NCBI GenBank assembly: GCA_002309055.1
Contig: DBWO01000051.1
Location: 41,255-105,254, forward strand
Direction of reading: 5' to 3'
DNA from: Ruminococcaceae bacterium UBA1236
GTDB taxonomy: Bacteria > Bacillota > Clostridia > Oscillospirales > Acutalibacteraceae
DNA length: 64,000 nt
The notes below the pieces were generated by a model. That model was not told the DNA's origin, searched no databases, and saw nothing but the letters and a program-made list of their open reading frames with translations. Shown in pieces: positions 46,249 through 54,923 of the stretch (the stretch's first letter is position 1; every line of letters begins with the position of its first letter). Position numbers and translations under genes: made by a program.

Positions 46249-48216
46249 TCAGCGTCTGCCCGCCTTTTTGATTTTATCAATTCTGTCACGCAGATAGGCC
46301 GCGTGCTCAAATTCAAGTATCTTTGCCGCCGCCTTCATCTCTGCGGTAAGCTTGGCGATAAGCACCTCTCTGTCATGCCTGCTCATCTTCGCGTATGACT
46401 TGCCGTCGTCATCCGTCCTGGAGGATATCTCGATAATTTCGCGGACATCCTTCACTATGGTTTTCGGAACAATTCCGTTTTCCTCATTGAATTTCTGCTG
46501 TTTCTCGCGGCGGCGCACAGTCTCTTTGATTGCGCTTTCCATTGAAGGCGTTACGCTGTCGGCATACATTATGACAGAGCCTTCGGCGTTTCTCGCCGCC
46601 CTGCCGACGGTCTGGATAAGCGATGTTTCGCTGCGCAGAAAGCCCTCTTTGTCCGCGTCGAGTATCGCAACGAGCGACACCTCGGGGATATCAAGGCCCT
46701 CTCTGAGAAGGTTAATGCCGACGAGCACGTCAAATTCACCCAGACGAAGGTCTCTTATAATTTCCATACGCTCAATGGTATCAATATCGTGGTGCATATA
46801 TCTCACCTTTATGCCGAGGTCGTCAAGATAATCGGTGAGGTCCTCCGCCATCTTTTTGGTGAGCGTTGTTACAAGCACTCTCTGCTTCTTTTCCGTGCGC
46901 ATATTTATTTCGGACACGAGATCGTCAATCTGCCCCTCGGTGGGTCTCACGGAAATCTCGGGGTCGAGAAGGCCCGTAGGTCTTATGACCTGCTCGGAAA
47001 TACGCGCGCTCTTATCTCTCTCGAATTTGCCCGGAGTTGCGGAAACAAAAATTTTCTGCCCCGTTCTCTCATAAAACTCGTCAAAGGTGAGCGGCCTGTT
47101 ATCGAAGGCGGAAGGCAGGCGGAAACCGTATTTCACAAGGCTTTCCTTCCTCGCTCTGTCGCCGCCGTACATCGCGTGCACCTGCGGAATGGTAACGTGG
47201 GATTCATCTATAAACAGTATGTAATCATCCGGGAAATAGTTGAGAAGCGTGAAGGGCGCGGAGCCCGCCGGGCGGCCGCTCATAACGCGCGAATAGTTTT
47301 CGATGCCCTTGCAGAAACCCGTTTCGCGCAGCATCTCCATATCGTATTCCGTGCGCTCCATTATGCGCTGTGCCTCGAGGAGTTTGCCGTTTTTTTCAAA
47401 ATATTTTACGCGCTCTTCCATTTCAGCCCTGATTTCTTCAATGGAGCGCTCCATTTTATCGGGTGAGATAACATAGTGCGAGGCGGGGTAAATAGCCACG
47501 TGCGAAAGCGTACTTTTCACCTGCCCGGTGAGAGGATTTATCTCACAAAGTCTGTCAATTTCATCGCCGAAAAATTCTATTCTTATCGCGCTCTCATTTG
47601 AGTAAACGGGAAAAACTTCCACAACGTCTCCCCTGACCCTGAACTTATTGCGCGAAAATTCGATATCGTTGCGCTCATACTGAATCGCGATGAGCTTTGC
47701 GATGAGGTCATCCCGGTTTTTTTCCATACCCGTTCTGAGAGAAATGACCATGCTTCTGTAATCTATGGGGTCGCCGAGAGTGTATATGCAGGAGACGGAT
47801 GCCACAATAATAACGTCGCGCCTTTCCGAAAGCGCGGAGGTAGCGGAATGGCGCAGCTTATCTATCTCATCGTTGACAGCGGAATCCTTCTCAATGTAAG
47901 TATCCGTTGTGGGAATATACGCCTCGGGCTGATAATAATCGTAGTAAGAAACAAAATACTCAACCGCGTTGTTCGGAAAGAACTCCTTGAATTCGCTGCA
48001 AAGCTGCGCGGCAAGCGTTTTGTTGTGCGCGAGCACGAGAGTGGGTCTGTTGACATTGGCTATGACATTCGCCATCGTGAATGTTTTGCCCGAGCCGGTA
48101 ACGCCGAGCAGGGTCTGCTCTCTGAAACCTTTTTTTATACCCTCTGTAAGCTCCGCTATGGCCTGCGGCTGGTCGCCCATCGGCTTGTAGGGAGCGACAA
48201 GCTCAAATTTATCCAC
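46249..48216 (-). CDS. uvrB: Excinuclease ABC subunit B
   Basis: Damage-verification helicase of excision repair. The 655 residues have Walker [15 protein letters not shown], the beta-hairpin [16 protein letters not shown] box [11 protein letters not shown], motif [11 protein letters not shown] and the C-terminal UVR domain ([13 protein letters not shown]). The start is GTG 48216, since AGGAGG lies eight bases upstream; another GTG at 48225 overlaps that ribosome site. Confidence 0.98.
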   Translation of the reverse strand: MDKFELVAPYKPMGDQPQAIAELTEGIKKGFREQTLLGVTGSGKTFTMANVIANVNRPTLVLAHNKTLAAQLCSEFKEFFPNNAVEYFVSYYDYYQPEAYIPTTDTYIEKDSAVNDEIDKLRHSATSALSERRDVIIVASVSCIYTLGDPIDYRSMVISLRTGMEKNRDDLIAKLIAIQYERNDIEFSRNKFRVRGDVVEVFPVYSNESAIRIEFFGDEIDRLCEINPLTGQVKSTLSHVAIYPASHYVISPDKMERSIEEIRAEMEERVKYFEKNGKLLEAQRIMERTEYDMEMLRETGFCKGIENYSRVMSGRPAGSAPFTLLNYFPDDYILFIDESHVTIPQVHAMYGGDRARKESLVKYGFRLPSAFDNRPLTFDEFYERTGQKIFVSATPGKFERDKSARISEQVIRPTGLLDPEISVRPTEGQIDDLVSEINMRTEKKQRVLVTTLTKKMAEDLTDYLDDLGIKVRYMHHDIDTIERMEIIRDLRLGEFDVLVGINLLREGLDIPEVSLVAILDADKEGFLRSETSLIQTVGRAARNAEGSVIMYADSVTPSMESAIKETVRRREKQQKFNEENGIVPKTIVKDVREIIEISSRTDDDGKSYAKMSRHDREVLIAKLTAEMKAAAKILEFEHAAYLRDRIDKIKKAGRR

Positions 48217-48256
48217 TTTCCGCACCTCCTTTGCGCTTAAATGACGATTTCATAGT

Positions 48257-48285
48257 ATTATATCACATCTGTTTTTAAATATAAA
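48257..48285 (-). promoter_or_regulatory. Sigma-A promoter of uvrB-uvrA-nahK
   Basis: Minus strand -10 TATAAT (48257-48262), 17-bp spacer, -35 TTTATA (48280-48285, weak). No clear LexA box was recognised by eye in the short leader. Confidence 0.65.
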
Positions 48286-48329
48286 CAGTTTTTTTCATTA
48301 AACTGTCCGGCAAAAACCGCGGAGCGCGG

Positions 48330-48359
48330 TTGACAAGCCGTGTCACACTATTATATAAT
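48330..48359 (+). promoter_or_regulatory. Sigma-A promoter of the 48389 lipoprotein gene
   Basis: Consensus -35 TTGACA (48330-48335) and -10 TATAAT (48354-48359), spacer 18 bp, 30 bp before the ATG with AAGGAGAG between. Confidence 0.8.
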
Positions 48360-48388
48360 TTTTACATCTTTAAAAAGGAGAGAAAAAT

Positions 48389-49003
48389 ATGAAAAAAGCA
48401 TTCGCGATAATACTCTGCCTCGCATTTGTTTTCTCGTTTGCCGCCTGCGGCGAAAAAGTTCAACCGGAAGAAACAGCTCCTGCGTCATCCGAAGCTGAGA
48501 GCGAATCAGTCCCCGCCTCGCAGGAAAGCGAAACACTCCCCACTTATTCCGTTGAGGATAACTACACACTCGGCACCCTCGTTACCGTGAACGGTGAGAC
48601 ACCGTTTGTGATTAACGGCCTGCGCCTTGACGGCAACCGTTCGGCAACGGAAAATAACGGAAAACCCTACGCAACAGAAGGTATCCGCAGCGGATTTTTC
48701 CTTGATGAGCGTATAGGATTCTATATTGACACGCCTTACAGCAATCCCGATTCCGAGGATGCGAAAGTGCTTTGCCTGCCCCACCGCCCGTTTGATAATT
48801 ACAAAAATATACCGTTTGATGAGCTCGCTGAAGAGGCCGCTTTCTGCGAAACATTCACCGGCCAGGAAGAACCGGATTTCCCCTGCTTTGATCCCTATGT
48901 TTTCAGCGAGGAATTCGGCGAAGGCGACTATGATGTGCTTTTTACCTATCAGGGCGAAATCGTTTATTATATCGTGATTAACCTCACGCCGGAAATCGCG
49001 TGA
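48389..49003 (+). CDS. Uncharacterised exported lipoprotein
   Basis: A 204-residue product with signal MKKAFAIILCLAFVFSFAAC (lipobox FAAC) and a Ser/Glu/Pro spacer (about 23-50). The mature domain of about 150 residues is rich in acidic and aromatic residues and has four Cys (VLCLPHRPF, AAFCETF, FPCFD). No family recognised. It is transcribed alone from a strong promoter and ends before a bidirectional hairpin. Confidence 0.8.
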   Translation: MKKAFAIILCLAFVFSFAACGEKVQPEETAPASSEAESESVPASQESETLPTYSVEDNYTLGTLVTVNGETPFVINGLRLDGNRSATENNGKPYATEGIRSGFFLDERIGFYIDTPYSNPDSEDAKVLCLPHRPFDNYKNIPFDELAEEAAFCETFTGQEEPDFPCFDPYVFSEEFGEGDYDVLFTYQGEIVYYIVINLTPEIA

Positions 49004-49117
49004 CAAACGCGGTGATTCGGGAAATCTGCAACCGTGAATTGCGCTTTTTTCTGAACAGACTGCTCTCCGGAACGTTCCGTGACGAAAAACTCCGGAAGCA
49101 GTTATATCCGTAATTAT

Positions 49118-49156
49118 AAAAGCCCCTGTTCATCCGTATTGATGAACGGGGGCTTT
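49118..49156. terminator. Bidirectional intrinsic terminator
   Basis: A 16-bp near-perfect stem (aaagcccctgttcatc / gatgaacgggggcttt) around a 6-base loop, flanked by A and T runs. It serves the lipoprotein gene on one side and DUF4342 on the other. The 115 bases between 49004 and 49117 show no gene. Confidence 0.88.
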
Positions 49157-49159
49157 GCT

Positions 49160-49561
49160 TTATTCTTCTTTCTCTTCTTCGTCTGCGTCTTCAAATTCAA
49201 CGGTTTTTTCGCCGCTTTTCGCTTTTTCAAACGCGCCTTTTGCCATATCAAAAGCGCTGTTTTTGATGTTTTCGAGCTTGGTGCCGAACTCGGTTTCGTT
49301 CAGGTTAATAACGGTGCCGTCTTTCTTTTCAATCTCGATTTCACAGTCGAGCCCGAATGAGATGAGAGCCGCCGTGAGCACCGCGAAGGGAGCCATTGCA
49401 AGGCCGGCAACCGCACCTATTATGCCGGTGTTGAGCGAAATGTTGAGCAGAGTTTCGCCTTTTCTTTTGAGGATAACTCTTGAGGCGCTTCCGTCCTTGA
49501 CAAGCTCTTTTATCATTTCCACAATCTGCTCCGCCTGCTGTTTGTAATTCTGTTCACTCAT
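49160..49561 (-). CDS. DUF4342 domain membrane-associated protein
   Basis: A 133-residue protein of the DUF4342 family. The hallmark is ASRVILKRKGETLLNISLNTGIIGAVAGLAMAPF, a basic strand followed by a hydrophobic hairpin, then ALISFGLDCEIEIEK. An acidic tail ends the protein (DADEEEKEE). Function unknown; it probably associates with the membrane. The ATG overlaps the EamA stop by 8 bp. Confidence 0.85.
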   Translation of the reverse strand: MSEQNYKQQAEQIVEMIKELVKDGSASRVILKRKGETLLNISLNTGIIGAVAGLAMAPFAVLTAALISFGLDCEIEIEKKDGTVINLNETEFGTKLENIKNSAFDMAKGAFEKAKSGEKTVEFEDADEEEKEE

Positions 49562-50471
49562 TGTTTATCTCACCTTTCGTTTTATTTTTCTTTGGTATGT
49601 TGAGCAAAACTATCGCCGCCAGTATGAGAGCAATACCCGCAATTTTGCCTGCGCCGCGGCTCTCGCCGTAAACTGTCATCCCGATTACCGCGCCCACGAT
49701 GGGTTCAACCGCCACAAGGATTGCCGCCTTGCCGCCGTCCATATATTTCAGGCCGCTTGTATAGAAAAAATAGGGCAACACGGTTGAAAATATGCCAATA
49801 CCTATGCCGAAAAGTATCATCCGGGGCGAGGCGATGAGAATACTCACCGTCTGAACCGGTTTGCCTACTGCCGCCGCGGCGGGCAGACCCATAAGAAAGG
49901 TCCAGACCGTAACTGTGAGAGTATCATATTTTTCGAGAGCCACTCTGCCGAAAATGGTATAAAGGGCATAGAAAAGGCCGGCGCCAAGACCCGTCAGGAG
50001 CACAACCGGGGTTACGGTGTATCCGCCGCCCGCGAGGCCCGCCACAAGCACACATCCCGCGAGAGTCAGCAAAACGGCAATAACCTTTACGCCTGTTATC
50101 TTTTCTTTGAAAAAAATCGCGGAAAGAAGCATAACAAAAACGGGAGAGGTGTAGAGGAGAACCACAGCTATACTCGCCTGCGATTTTATCATCGTGTAGA
50201 AATAGAATATATTGAAAAGCACAACGCTCACAACGCCGGTGCCGATAAAAATCCATATATCCTTCGGCTTTATGCAGAGCTTCGCCTTGTCTTTTATAAG
50301 AATAAATATGGTGAAAAGCGGAGCCGCGACCGCCATTCGGACAAATGAAATCTGCAGAGCGTCGATGCCGCCCGCCGAAAGATTTTTAATGAATATACTT
50401 ATTATTCCCCACAGCACGCCCGCGAGGATGACGGAGAAAACCGCCTGTCTGCTTTTGCCGTTTGATTTCAT
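49554..50471 (-). CDS. EamA/DMT-family permease
   Basis: Drug/metabolite-superfamily transporter with ten predicted helices in two EamA halves (first: FSVILAGVLWGIISIFIKN; second: PVVLLTGLGAGLFYALYTIFG). The family segment YTSPVFVMLLSAIFFKEKITG closes half one and VEPIVGAVIGMTVYGE half two. At 305 residues it is normal length. ATG 50471 has GAGG close by; TTG 50486 upstream lies in the previous gene. Substrate unknown (amino acids or metabolites are typical). Confidence 0.9.
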   Translation of the reverse strand: MKSNGKSRQAVFSVILAGVLWGIISIFIKNLSAGGIDALQISFVRMAVAAPLFTIFILIKDKAKLCIKPKDIWIFIGTGVVSVVLFNIFYFYTMIKSQASIAVVLLYTSPVFVMLLSAIFFKEKITGVKVIAVLLTLAGCVLVAGLAGGGYTVTPVVLLTGLGAGLFYALYTIFGRVALEKYDTLTVTVWTFLMGLPAAAAVGKPVQTVSILIASPRMILFGIGIGIFSTVLPYFFYTSGLKYMDGGKAAILVAVEPIVGAVIGMTVYGESRGAGKIAGIALILAAIVLLNIPKKNKTKGEINNE

Positions 50472-50478
50472 GATAACC

Positions 50479-51414
50479 TCACACAAGGTCTATGGTAAGT
50501 GAGTATGCGTCAAGATTTTTACCGAGAGCAAAGTTGCGGAATGTGATTTCAAGCGTTTCGTCATAAAACTCCATTATCATACCTATGCCGTGGTCCGCTC
50601 CGCCCTCGTCGGCGCGGTAGTTGCCGTCATTGCCGGCGGACGGGAGATTGATATAGGTGACATTTCCGCTCTGCGTAACGCTTGAGGAGCTCATGCCGAA
50701 ATGTGTGTGACCGCTGACAAAAATGACGTTTGCTCCGCAGGACTGCAGGGCATTGTCAACCGCTTCGCATCCTTCAATCTGATTGAAGCTGTAATATGAC
50801 CTGTCGCCGTTTCTTCCGTAAAGAGGATTATGGTTTATCACAACAGCGGTTTTGCCCTGTGACGCGCAGTCCGCAAGCTCATTACGGAGCCACTGAACCT
50901 GATTGTCCGTTATAACTTCCACCGTATTTTCGGCGTTATGCTCGGAAGCAAGCAGAATGAACTTCGCCGGGCCGTAATCGCGCGAATAATAAACCTTGTC
51001 TATGTCCGCGCCGCAGTAGTAATTGTATTTCTCAATTGCTCTCGCCGAGAGCTTCTCATAAGTTCCTTCATCGGCGGTGTTGCCGAAATCGTGGTTGCCC
51101 ATCGCCACAAGCACATCGCTGCCTTTATTGAATCTGCCGATAAAGCCGTAAAAATCAAACCACTCAAGCGACTGCCCGTTCATAGTGTTGTCGCCGGCAA
51201 AAGCAAGCACATCGGGCGAATTTCCGCCGGAGTAAACTCCGCTCAGCGTCGAGCCGATTTTTTCAAAGCGGGAAAAACTGTTTGTTTCCATATGCATATC
51301 GGAGAGCACAACCGCGCTCATCCTGATGCCGGCCGGGTCTCTGTATGAATAAGGCGCGGCACCGCTGCCGAAAAACAGAAAAAATGATACTATAACCGCA
51401 AGGGTCCTGAGCAT
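50479..51414 (-). CDS. Exported calcineurin-like metallophosphoesterase (short form)
   Basis: A 311-residue secreted protein; signal MLRTLAVIVSFFLFFGSGAA. Ordered metal motifs: VVLSDMHMET (D-x-H), AFAGDNTMNG (GDN), VAMGNHDFGN (GNHD), VVINHNPLY (H) and VSGHTHFGM (GHTH). Unlike the longer exported enzyme at 38.6 kb, it has no large C-terminal extension. ATG 51414 is preferred over GTG 51423 because GGAGG is seven bases upstream. It is the first gene of the operon with EamA and DUF4342. Confidence 0.9.
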   Translation of the reverse strand: MLRTLAVIVSFFLFFGSGAAPYSYRDPAGIRMSAVVLSDMHMETNSFSRFEKIGSTLSGVYSGGNSPDVLAFAGDNTMNGQSLEWFDFYGFIGRFNKGSDVLVAMGNHDFGNTADEGTYEKLSARAIEKYNYYCGADIDKVYYSRDYGPAKFILLASEHNAENTVEVITDNQVQWLRNELADCASQGKTAVVINHNPLYGRNGDRSYYSFNQIEGCEAVDNALQSCGANVIFVSGHTHFGMSSSSVTQSGNVTYINLPSAGNDGNYRADEGGADHGIGMIMEFYDETLEITFRNFALGKNLDAYSLTIDLV

Positions 51415-51451
51415 TTCTTTCACCTCCGGAATGAATAATCATCTGTCTGCC

Positions 51452-51480
51452 ATTATACTCCGCAGTCCTGCGAATGTAAA
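51452..51480 (-). promoter_or_regulatory. Sigma-A promoter of the phosphoesterase-EamA-DUF4342 operon
   Basis: Minus strand -35 TTTACA (51475-51480, 5/6), 17-bp spacer, -10 TATAAT (51452-51457), transcription expected near 51445. Confidence 0.8.
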
Positions 51481-51793
51481 GTGCTCAGATTGCTACCGGG
51501 TCTTTAAGTTTTTTTAATTCGGAACAAGCAAATACCGCCGCGCAAATTTGCCCCGATTCACACAGCAGGATTTTCGGCTTTGATTACTACATATTGTTTG
51601 CACGTTTATTTGTATTATTTTCCTTAATGTAACTTCTATATGTTGTGTTATTGTGCTGATGTAAACATTCTTCATTTATTTTCCCTCCCATTTCACACGC
51701 GAAATTGCGGTTCAGCGCTGTTTTTATCCTCTTTTTTCTCGTTATAATCACAAAAATGAGGCCTGTAATATGGCTCTTTTTACAACAAAAGTA
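51481..51793. other. A/T-rich intergenic stretch, no gene seen
   Basis: Between the divergent promoters of the phosphoesterase operon and the cyclase gene. A 92-codon minus-strand frame starting at 51865 lacks a ribosome site and has Asn/Lys/Thr-rich, low-quality composition, so it is not called. No tRNA, CRISPR or clear riboswitch structure was recognised. Confidence 0.6.
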
Positions 51794-51822
51794 TTGCATT
51801 TTGATTTTTTTACTACTATAAT
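51794..51822 (+). promoter_or_regulatory. Sigma-A promoter of the diguanylate cyclase gene
   Basis: -35 TTGCAT (51794-51799), exact 17-bp spacer, -10 TATAAT (51817-51822), giving a leader of about 58 bases before ATG 51887. Confidence 0.8.
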
Positions 51823-51886
51823 AAAACCGAATTGTATTAATTTTTTCATGTTTTTTTATCAACATATTATTCAGCGGTGAAAAGAA

Positions 51887-52975
51887 ATGACCGATATTCT
51901 GAAACGAATAAAAGAATTTTTGTTACCGGAAACCGACAGTAATTTCAGAACCGAAACAGCAAAAATCAATTTCAGAAGTCTGACAATGATTTCGCTTATC
52001 GGCGGCATTATTGAAGCAATCGGCCTGGTTTTGCTCTTCGCTACGGATTGGAACGGAGTCAATACCTCACGCAGCATCAAGTCGCTCACTTTCGGTTTTC
52101 TGTTCTGCGTGGTTTTTCAGATAAACCTGCGGCTTTTAAAGCGGAATCATTCATCCGACTATAAGATTGTCAATTTTGAAACTCTTCTGCTTTTTGCGGC
52201 TATGGCAGTGTGGGGCTTGTTTGTTTCCTACAATCACTACATAAATTCCACACAGATGCTCACGTTTTACGCAGTCATCGTTTGCATGATATGCACCCTT
52301 GTTATCCGCCCCATTTACAGCATAGCTATGGTTACGATGTCATTCGGCACCCTGCTTTTCCTTATATACAGGTTTGACGGTGCAAAAAACATCAACGTGT
52401 TCAATTTCAGCGCGCTTATGCTGCTGTGCATTTTCGGCTCAATATCAAAATACAAAAACACATCGGCATTCCTGAACAGCAGGGCAGAGGTCACGGCGCT
52501 CAACGAAAAGCTACGCCTTGCCGCAAGGACCGACATTACTGCCGATATCCAGAACCGTTACGCTCTTTCAAGCGATTATATCGGGCATACAGGTAAAGAT
52601 ACCGTGCTGTGTGTCTGCGATATTAACCGCTTCAAACACTTCAACGATAAATACGGTCACGCCATCGGCGATGAAATCATCAAGGCAACAGCCGGAGTTC
52701 TCAAAAATGAGTTCGGGTCTGACACGGTTTACCGCTACGGCGGAGACGAATTTGTTCTAGTGGACGATACGGAGCTCGGCCTGTTTGAGGACAGACTCGA
52801 AAGAGTGAAATCAGCTCTCGGCCGCCTGACAATTGACGGAGTGGAAGAAAAAATCACGTGCAGTTTCGGCGTTGCTCAAAGCAATGTTTCATCACGCGAT
52901 GATTTTGATAAGCTTTTCCGTGAGGCGGACAGCAAAATGTATGCCGAAAAGAAAGCAGACAGTAATAATCAATAA
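51887..52975 (+). CDS. Membrane diguanylate cyclase (GGDEF)
   Basis: Makes cyclic di-GMP from two GTP. The 362 residues have an N-terminal module of about six helices (about 30-185), a short signalling helix (EVTALNEKLRLAARTD) and a GGDEF domain with CDINRFKHFNDKYGHAIGDEII (metal and guanine binding) and YRYGGDEFVLV (signature 285-289). The inhibitory I-site RxxD expected at 276-279 reads FGSD, so product inhibition is probably lost. No EAL or HD-GYP domain is present. It ends face to face with the pilus operon, whose leader bears a c-di-GMP-type riboswitch. Confidence 0.95.
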   Translation: MTDILKRIKEFLLPETDSNFRTETAKINFRSLTMISLIGGIIEAIGLVLLFATDWNGVNTSRSIKSLTFGFLFCVVFQINLRLLKRNHSSDYKIVNFETLLLFAAMAVWGLFVSYNHYINSTQMLTFYAVIVCMICTLVIRPIYSIAMVTMSFGTLLFLIYRFDGAKNINVFNFSALMLLCIFGSISKYKNTSAFLNSRAEVTALNEKLRLAARTDITADIQNRYALSSDYIGHTGKDTVLCVCDINRFKHFNDKYGHAIGDEIIKATAGVLKNEFGSDTVYRYGGDEFVLVDDTELGLFEDRLERVKSALGRLTIDGVEEKITCSFGVAQSNVSSRDDFDKLFREADSKMYAEKKADSNNQ

Positions 52976-53007
52976 AAGTGCCCGAGCAATTTTCAAATTG
53001 TAAAATT

Positions 53008-53056
53008 AACCGGCTGCAGTTATAACCCACAGGGTTATTCTGCAGCCGGTTTTTCT
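53008..53056. terminator. Bidirectional terminator between cyclase and pilus operon
   Basis: A 12-bp outer stem aaccggctgcag / ctgcagccggtt plus an inner ataaccc/gggttat stem, followed by TTTTTCTTTTT on the plus strand. On the minus strand the run-out (TTAATTTTA) is weaker. Confidence 0.88.
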
Positions 53057-53137
53057 TTTTCATATCAAGACGGTTAAACATTAAATCCGTGCCGACAGGA
53101 GTGCTGCCGCAAACGGCGGCCCTTTTGTATTATCAGG

Positions 53138-53755
53138 TTAACGGCTCTCTGTGATTTTTTCGCATCTAACGGTCACTCTCGCCCTGCCGCTCGCTGTGCA
53201 GGTAAAAAGCGTGAGACCATTTGTGTATGAAGTCATTTTGTAAATATCCGTAGGTTTAAGGATTTCCGTTTCCTTTACCGAGTATTCAAACACGTTGCCG
53301 TCGGTATCCGTGAAAATCACGGTATCGCCCGATGACAGCTTCTGAAGGTCACGGAAATAGGAGCGGTAATTATGCGCCGCTATAACCATATTGTCAAGAT
53401 AAGCCGAACCGCTGTAACGGCAGGGTGAATTTTTCAGCACCGGCATTGTCAGCTCAGCCGCAACGGGAAGCTGAAGATTTATTGAAGGCAGGGTGACAAT
53501 GCCGATATAATCAACTCCGTCAACCGTGACGCAAGGCATATCCATTTCGGGATTGAGTATGTAATCGGGAATTATAGCTTCGCCGGCATCGTTTGTTTCC
53601 CTGACGGTCCCTGTATTCTCCGAAACTGCAGCCGCCGCTCCGTCTGCCGCTTTTCCTGCAAGATAATCGGTCACGATATTATAAGCGAAAAGCCCAAGGG
53701 ACAGCACAAGAAGTGCTGTCCCTGCTATTATCAGTTTTGTTCCTTTATGCTTCAT
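53138..53755 (-). CDS. Second sortase of the pilus locus (non-class-C)
   Basis: Cys transpeptidase of 205 residues. An N-terminal membrane anchor (IIAGTALLVLSLGLFAYNIV) precedes the sortase barrel with catalytic His in VIAAHNYRSYF, Cys in LTLFTCTASG (TLxTC) and Arg in RARVTVRCEKI. It lacks the C-terminal helix of class C enzymes, so it may be the enzyme that anchors finished pili to the wall or loads the minor subunit. It overlaps the minor pilin gene by 11 bp. Confidence 0.88.
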   Translation of the reverse strand: MKHKGTKLIIAGTALLVLSLGLFAYNIVTDYLAGKAADGAAAAVSENTGTVRETNDAGEAIIPDYILNPEMDMPCVTVDGVDYIGIVTLPSINLQLPVAAELTMPVLKNSPCRYSGSAYLDNMVIAAHNYRSYFRDLQKLSSGDTVIFTDTDGNVFEYSVKETEILKPTDIYKMTSYTNGLTLFTCTASGRARVTVRCEKITESR

Positions 53756-54917
53756 TTTCCCTCTCCTTGCGCTTCCGATCGATTCCGCAGACCAGGAGTA
53801 TCAGGCCTGCCGCAACCATAACAGGCAGAGGCCACCAAAGCTGGCCTGTCTGCGGGAGCTGTCCGGAATCTGTTGGCTCGGTCTTTTCTGTTTCCTGAGC
53901 GTCATCGGGAGACTGCGGTGTCGTTTCAGGCACAGGATCGACCGGCTGAATCGGGAGCGAGGGTATATCAGGAATTTCCGGAATTTCGGGGAATTCGGGT
54001 GTTATTCCCGGGATGAAAATAATCGGAATAAAAGGTATGATGGGAACAATCGGAATAATCGGTACTATCGGGATAATGGGCACTATCGGGATAATAGGAG
54101 TGGATTTATCTCTCTTTGTGTTTGTTATAACAAAGGTTTCGCCCTCCTGTGTCACCGATACGGTGTAGGCATAGGGAGCGGGAATCTCGGCAACCGTCCA
54201 GTCGCTTGTTTCATCGAGATTGCTCCAGGTGTAACGCCAGTGGTTAAGTTCGCTCAGGCGCACCTCATCATATATCTCGCCGTCTTTGAGAAGAAGCACC
54301 TTAACATAAAACGGCCTTGTTATATGAAGTATGTCCTCATTTTCCCAATCCTTCAGGACCTTGCGTTCAATGCTTGCACCGGTTTTTTCCCTGACATCGG
54401 ATTTCGGAATTATCTGAACATCGTTTGTCCATTCGCCCTCAACGTTTTTTGCCGGCAGGCGAATAAGAATTGCCTTTGAGGAGTATATTCTGCCGTCATA
54501 CTCGCAGGGATCGGAAAATACAAGATAGATGCCCGAATCAAGGCCATTAAACTTGCATCTGCCGGCGCTGTCGGTCTGCGCCGAAGCATCGGGTGCGATA
54601 TCCTCCGCCAGCACAAAGCCTTTGAGCGCGAGAGCTGCGCCTAAATTCCCGCTGACATTGTCAACCTCAGTGATAAGAACGGGATAGTATCCGTACGGCT
54701 CAACCGCGTAAATATCACCGTCCTCGTCAACCGCTCCGACTCTGTAAATATGAAAATCGGCCCCGGGAATCAGGGTGTCTTTATCCGCCTGAAAAATAAT
54801 CTCTAAACTGTTTTCCTCATAGGGATTGAAATCCGCGGCAAATGCCGGCGCGGCAGCCGTGAATATCAGTATAAGGCAGCACAACGTCACTGTCAGTGTA
54901 CGGATTGCTTTTTTCAT
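53745..54917 (-). CDS. LPXTG-anchored minor (basal) pilin with Ile-Pro repeat stalk
   Basis: A 390-residue surface protein: signal MKKAIRTLTVTLCCLILIFTAAAPAFA, an N-terminal pilin-like beta domain (ADFHIYRVGAVDEDGDIYAVE), a Cna_B-like domain (GASIERKVLKDWENEDILH; YTVSVTQEGETFVITNTKR), a Pro/Ile repeat stalk (about 265-305) and a Pro/Glu-rich spacer. The C-terminal signal is LPQTG (about 354), a hydrophobic helix and CGIDRKRKE. It lies between the two sortase genes, the place usual for a base subunit. Confidence 0.87.
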   Translation of the reverse strand: MKKAIRTLTVTLCCLILIFTAAAPAFAADFNPYEENSLEIIFQADKDTLIPGADFHIYRVGAVDEDGDIYAVEPYGYYPVLITEVDNVSGNLGAALALKGFVLAEDIAPDASAQTDSAGRCKFNGLDSGIYLVFSDPCEYDGRIYSSKAILIRLPAKNVEGEWTNDVQIIPKSDVREKTGASIERKVLKDWENEDILHITRPFYVKVLLLKDGEIYDEVRLSELNHWRYTWSNLDETSDWTVAEIPAPYAYTVSVTQEGETFVITNTKRDKSTPIIPIVPIIPIVPIIPIVPIIPFIPIIFIPGITPEFPEIPEIPDIPSLPIQPVDPVPETTPQSPDDAQETEKTEPTDSGQLPQTGQLWWPLPVMVAAGLILLVCGIDRKRKERENEA

Positions 54918-54923
54918 TCGGAT

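Noticed and set aside
46789..47466. Plus-strand 225-codon frame inside uvrB
   Set aside because: Antisense shadow of a strongly conserved gene.
51587..51865. Minus-strand 92-codon frame in the A/T-rich gap before the cyclase
   Set aside because: No Shine-Dalgarno sequence, Asn/Lys-rich random-looking composition, and it covers the cyclase promoter.
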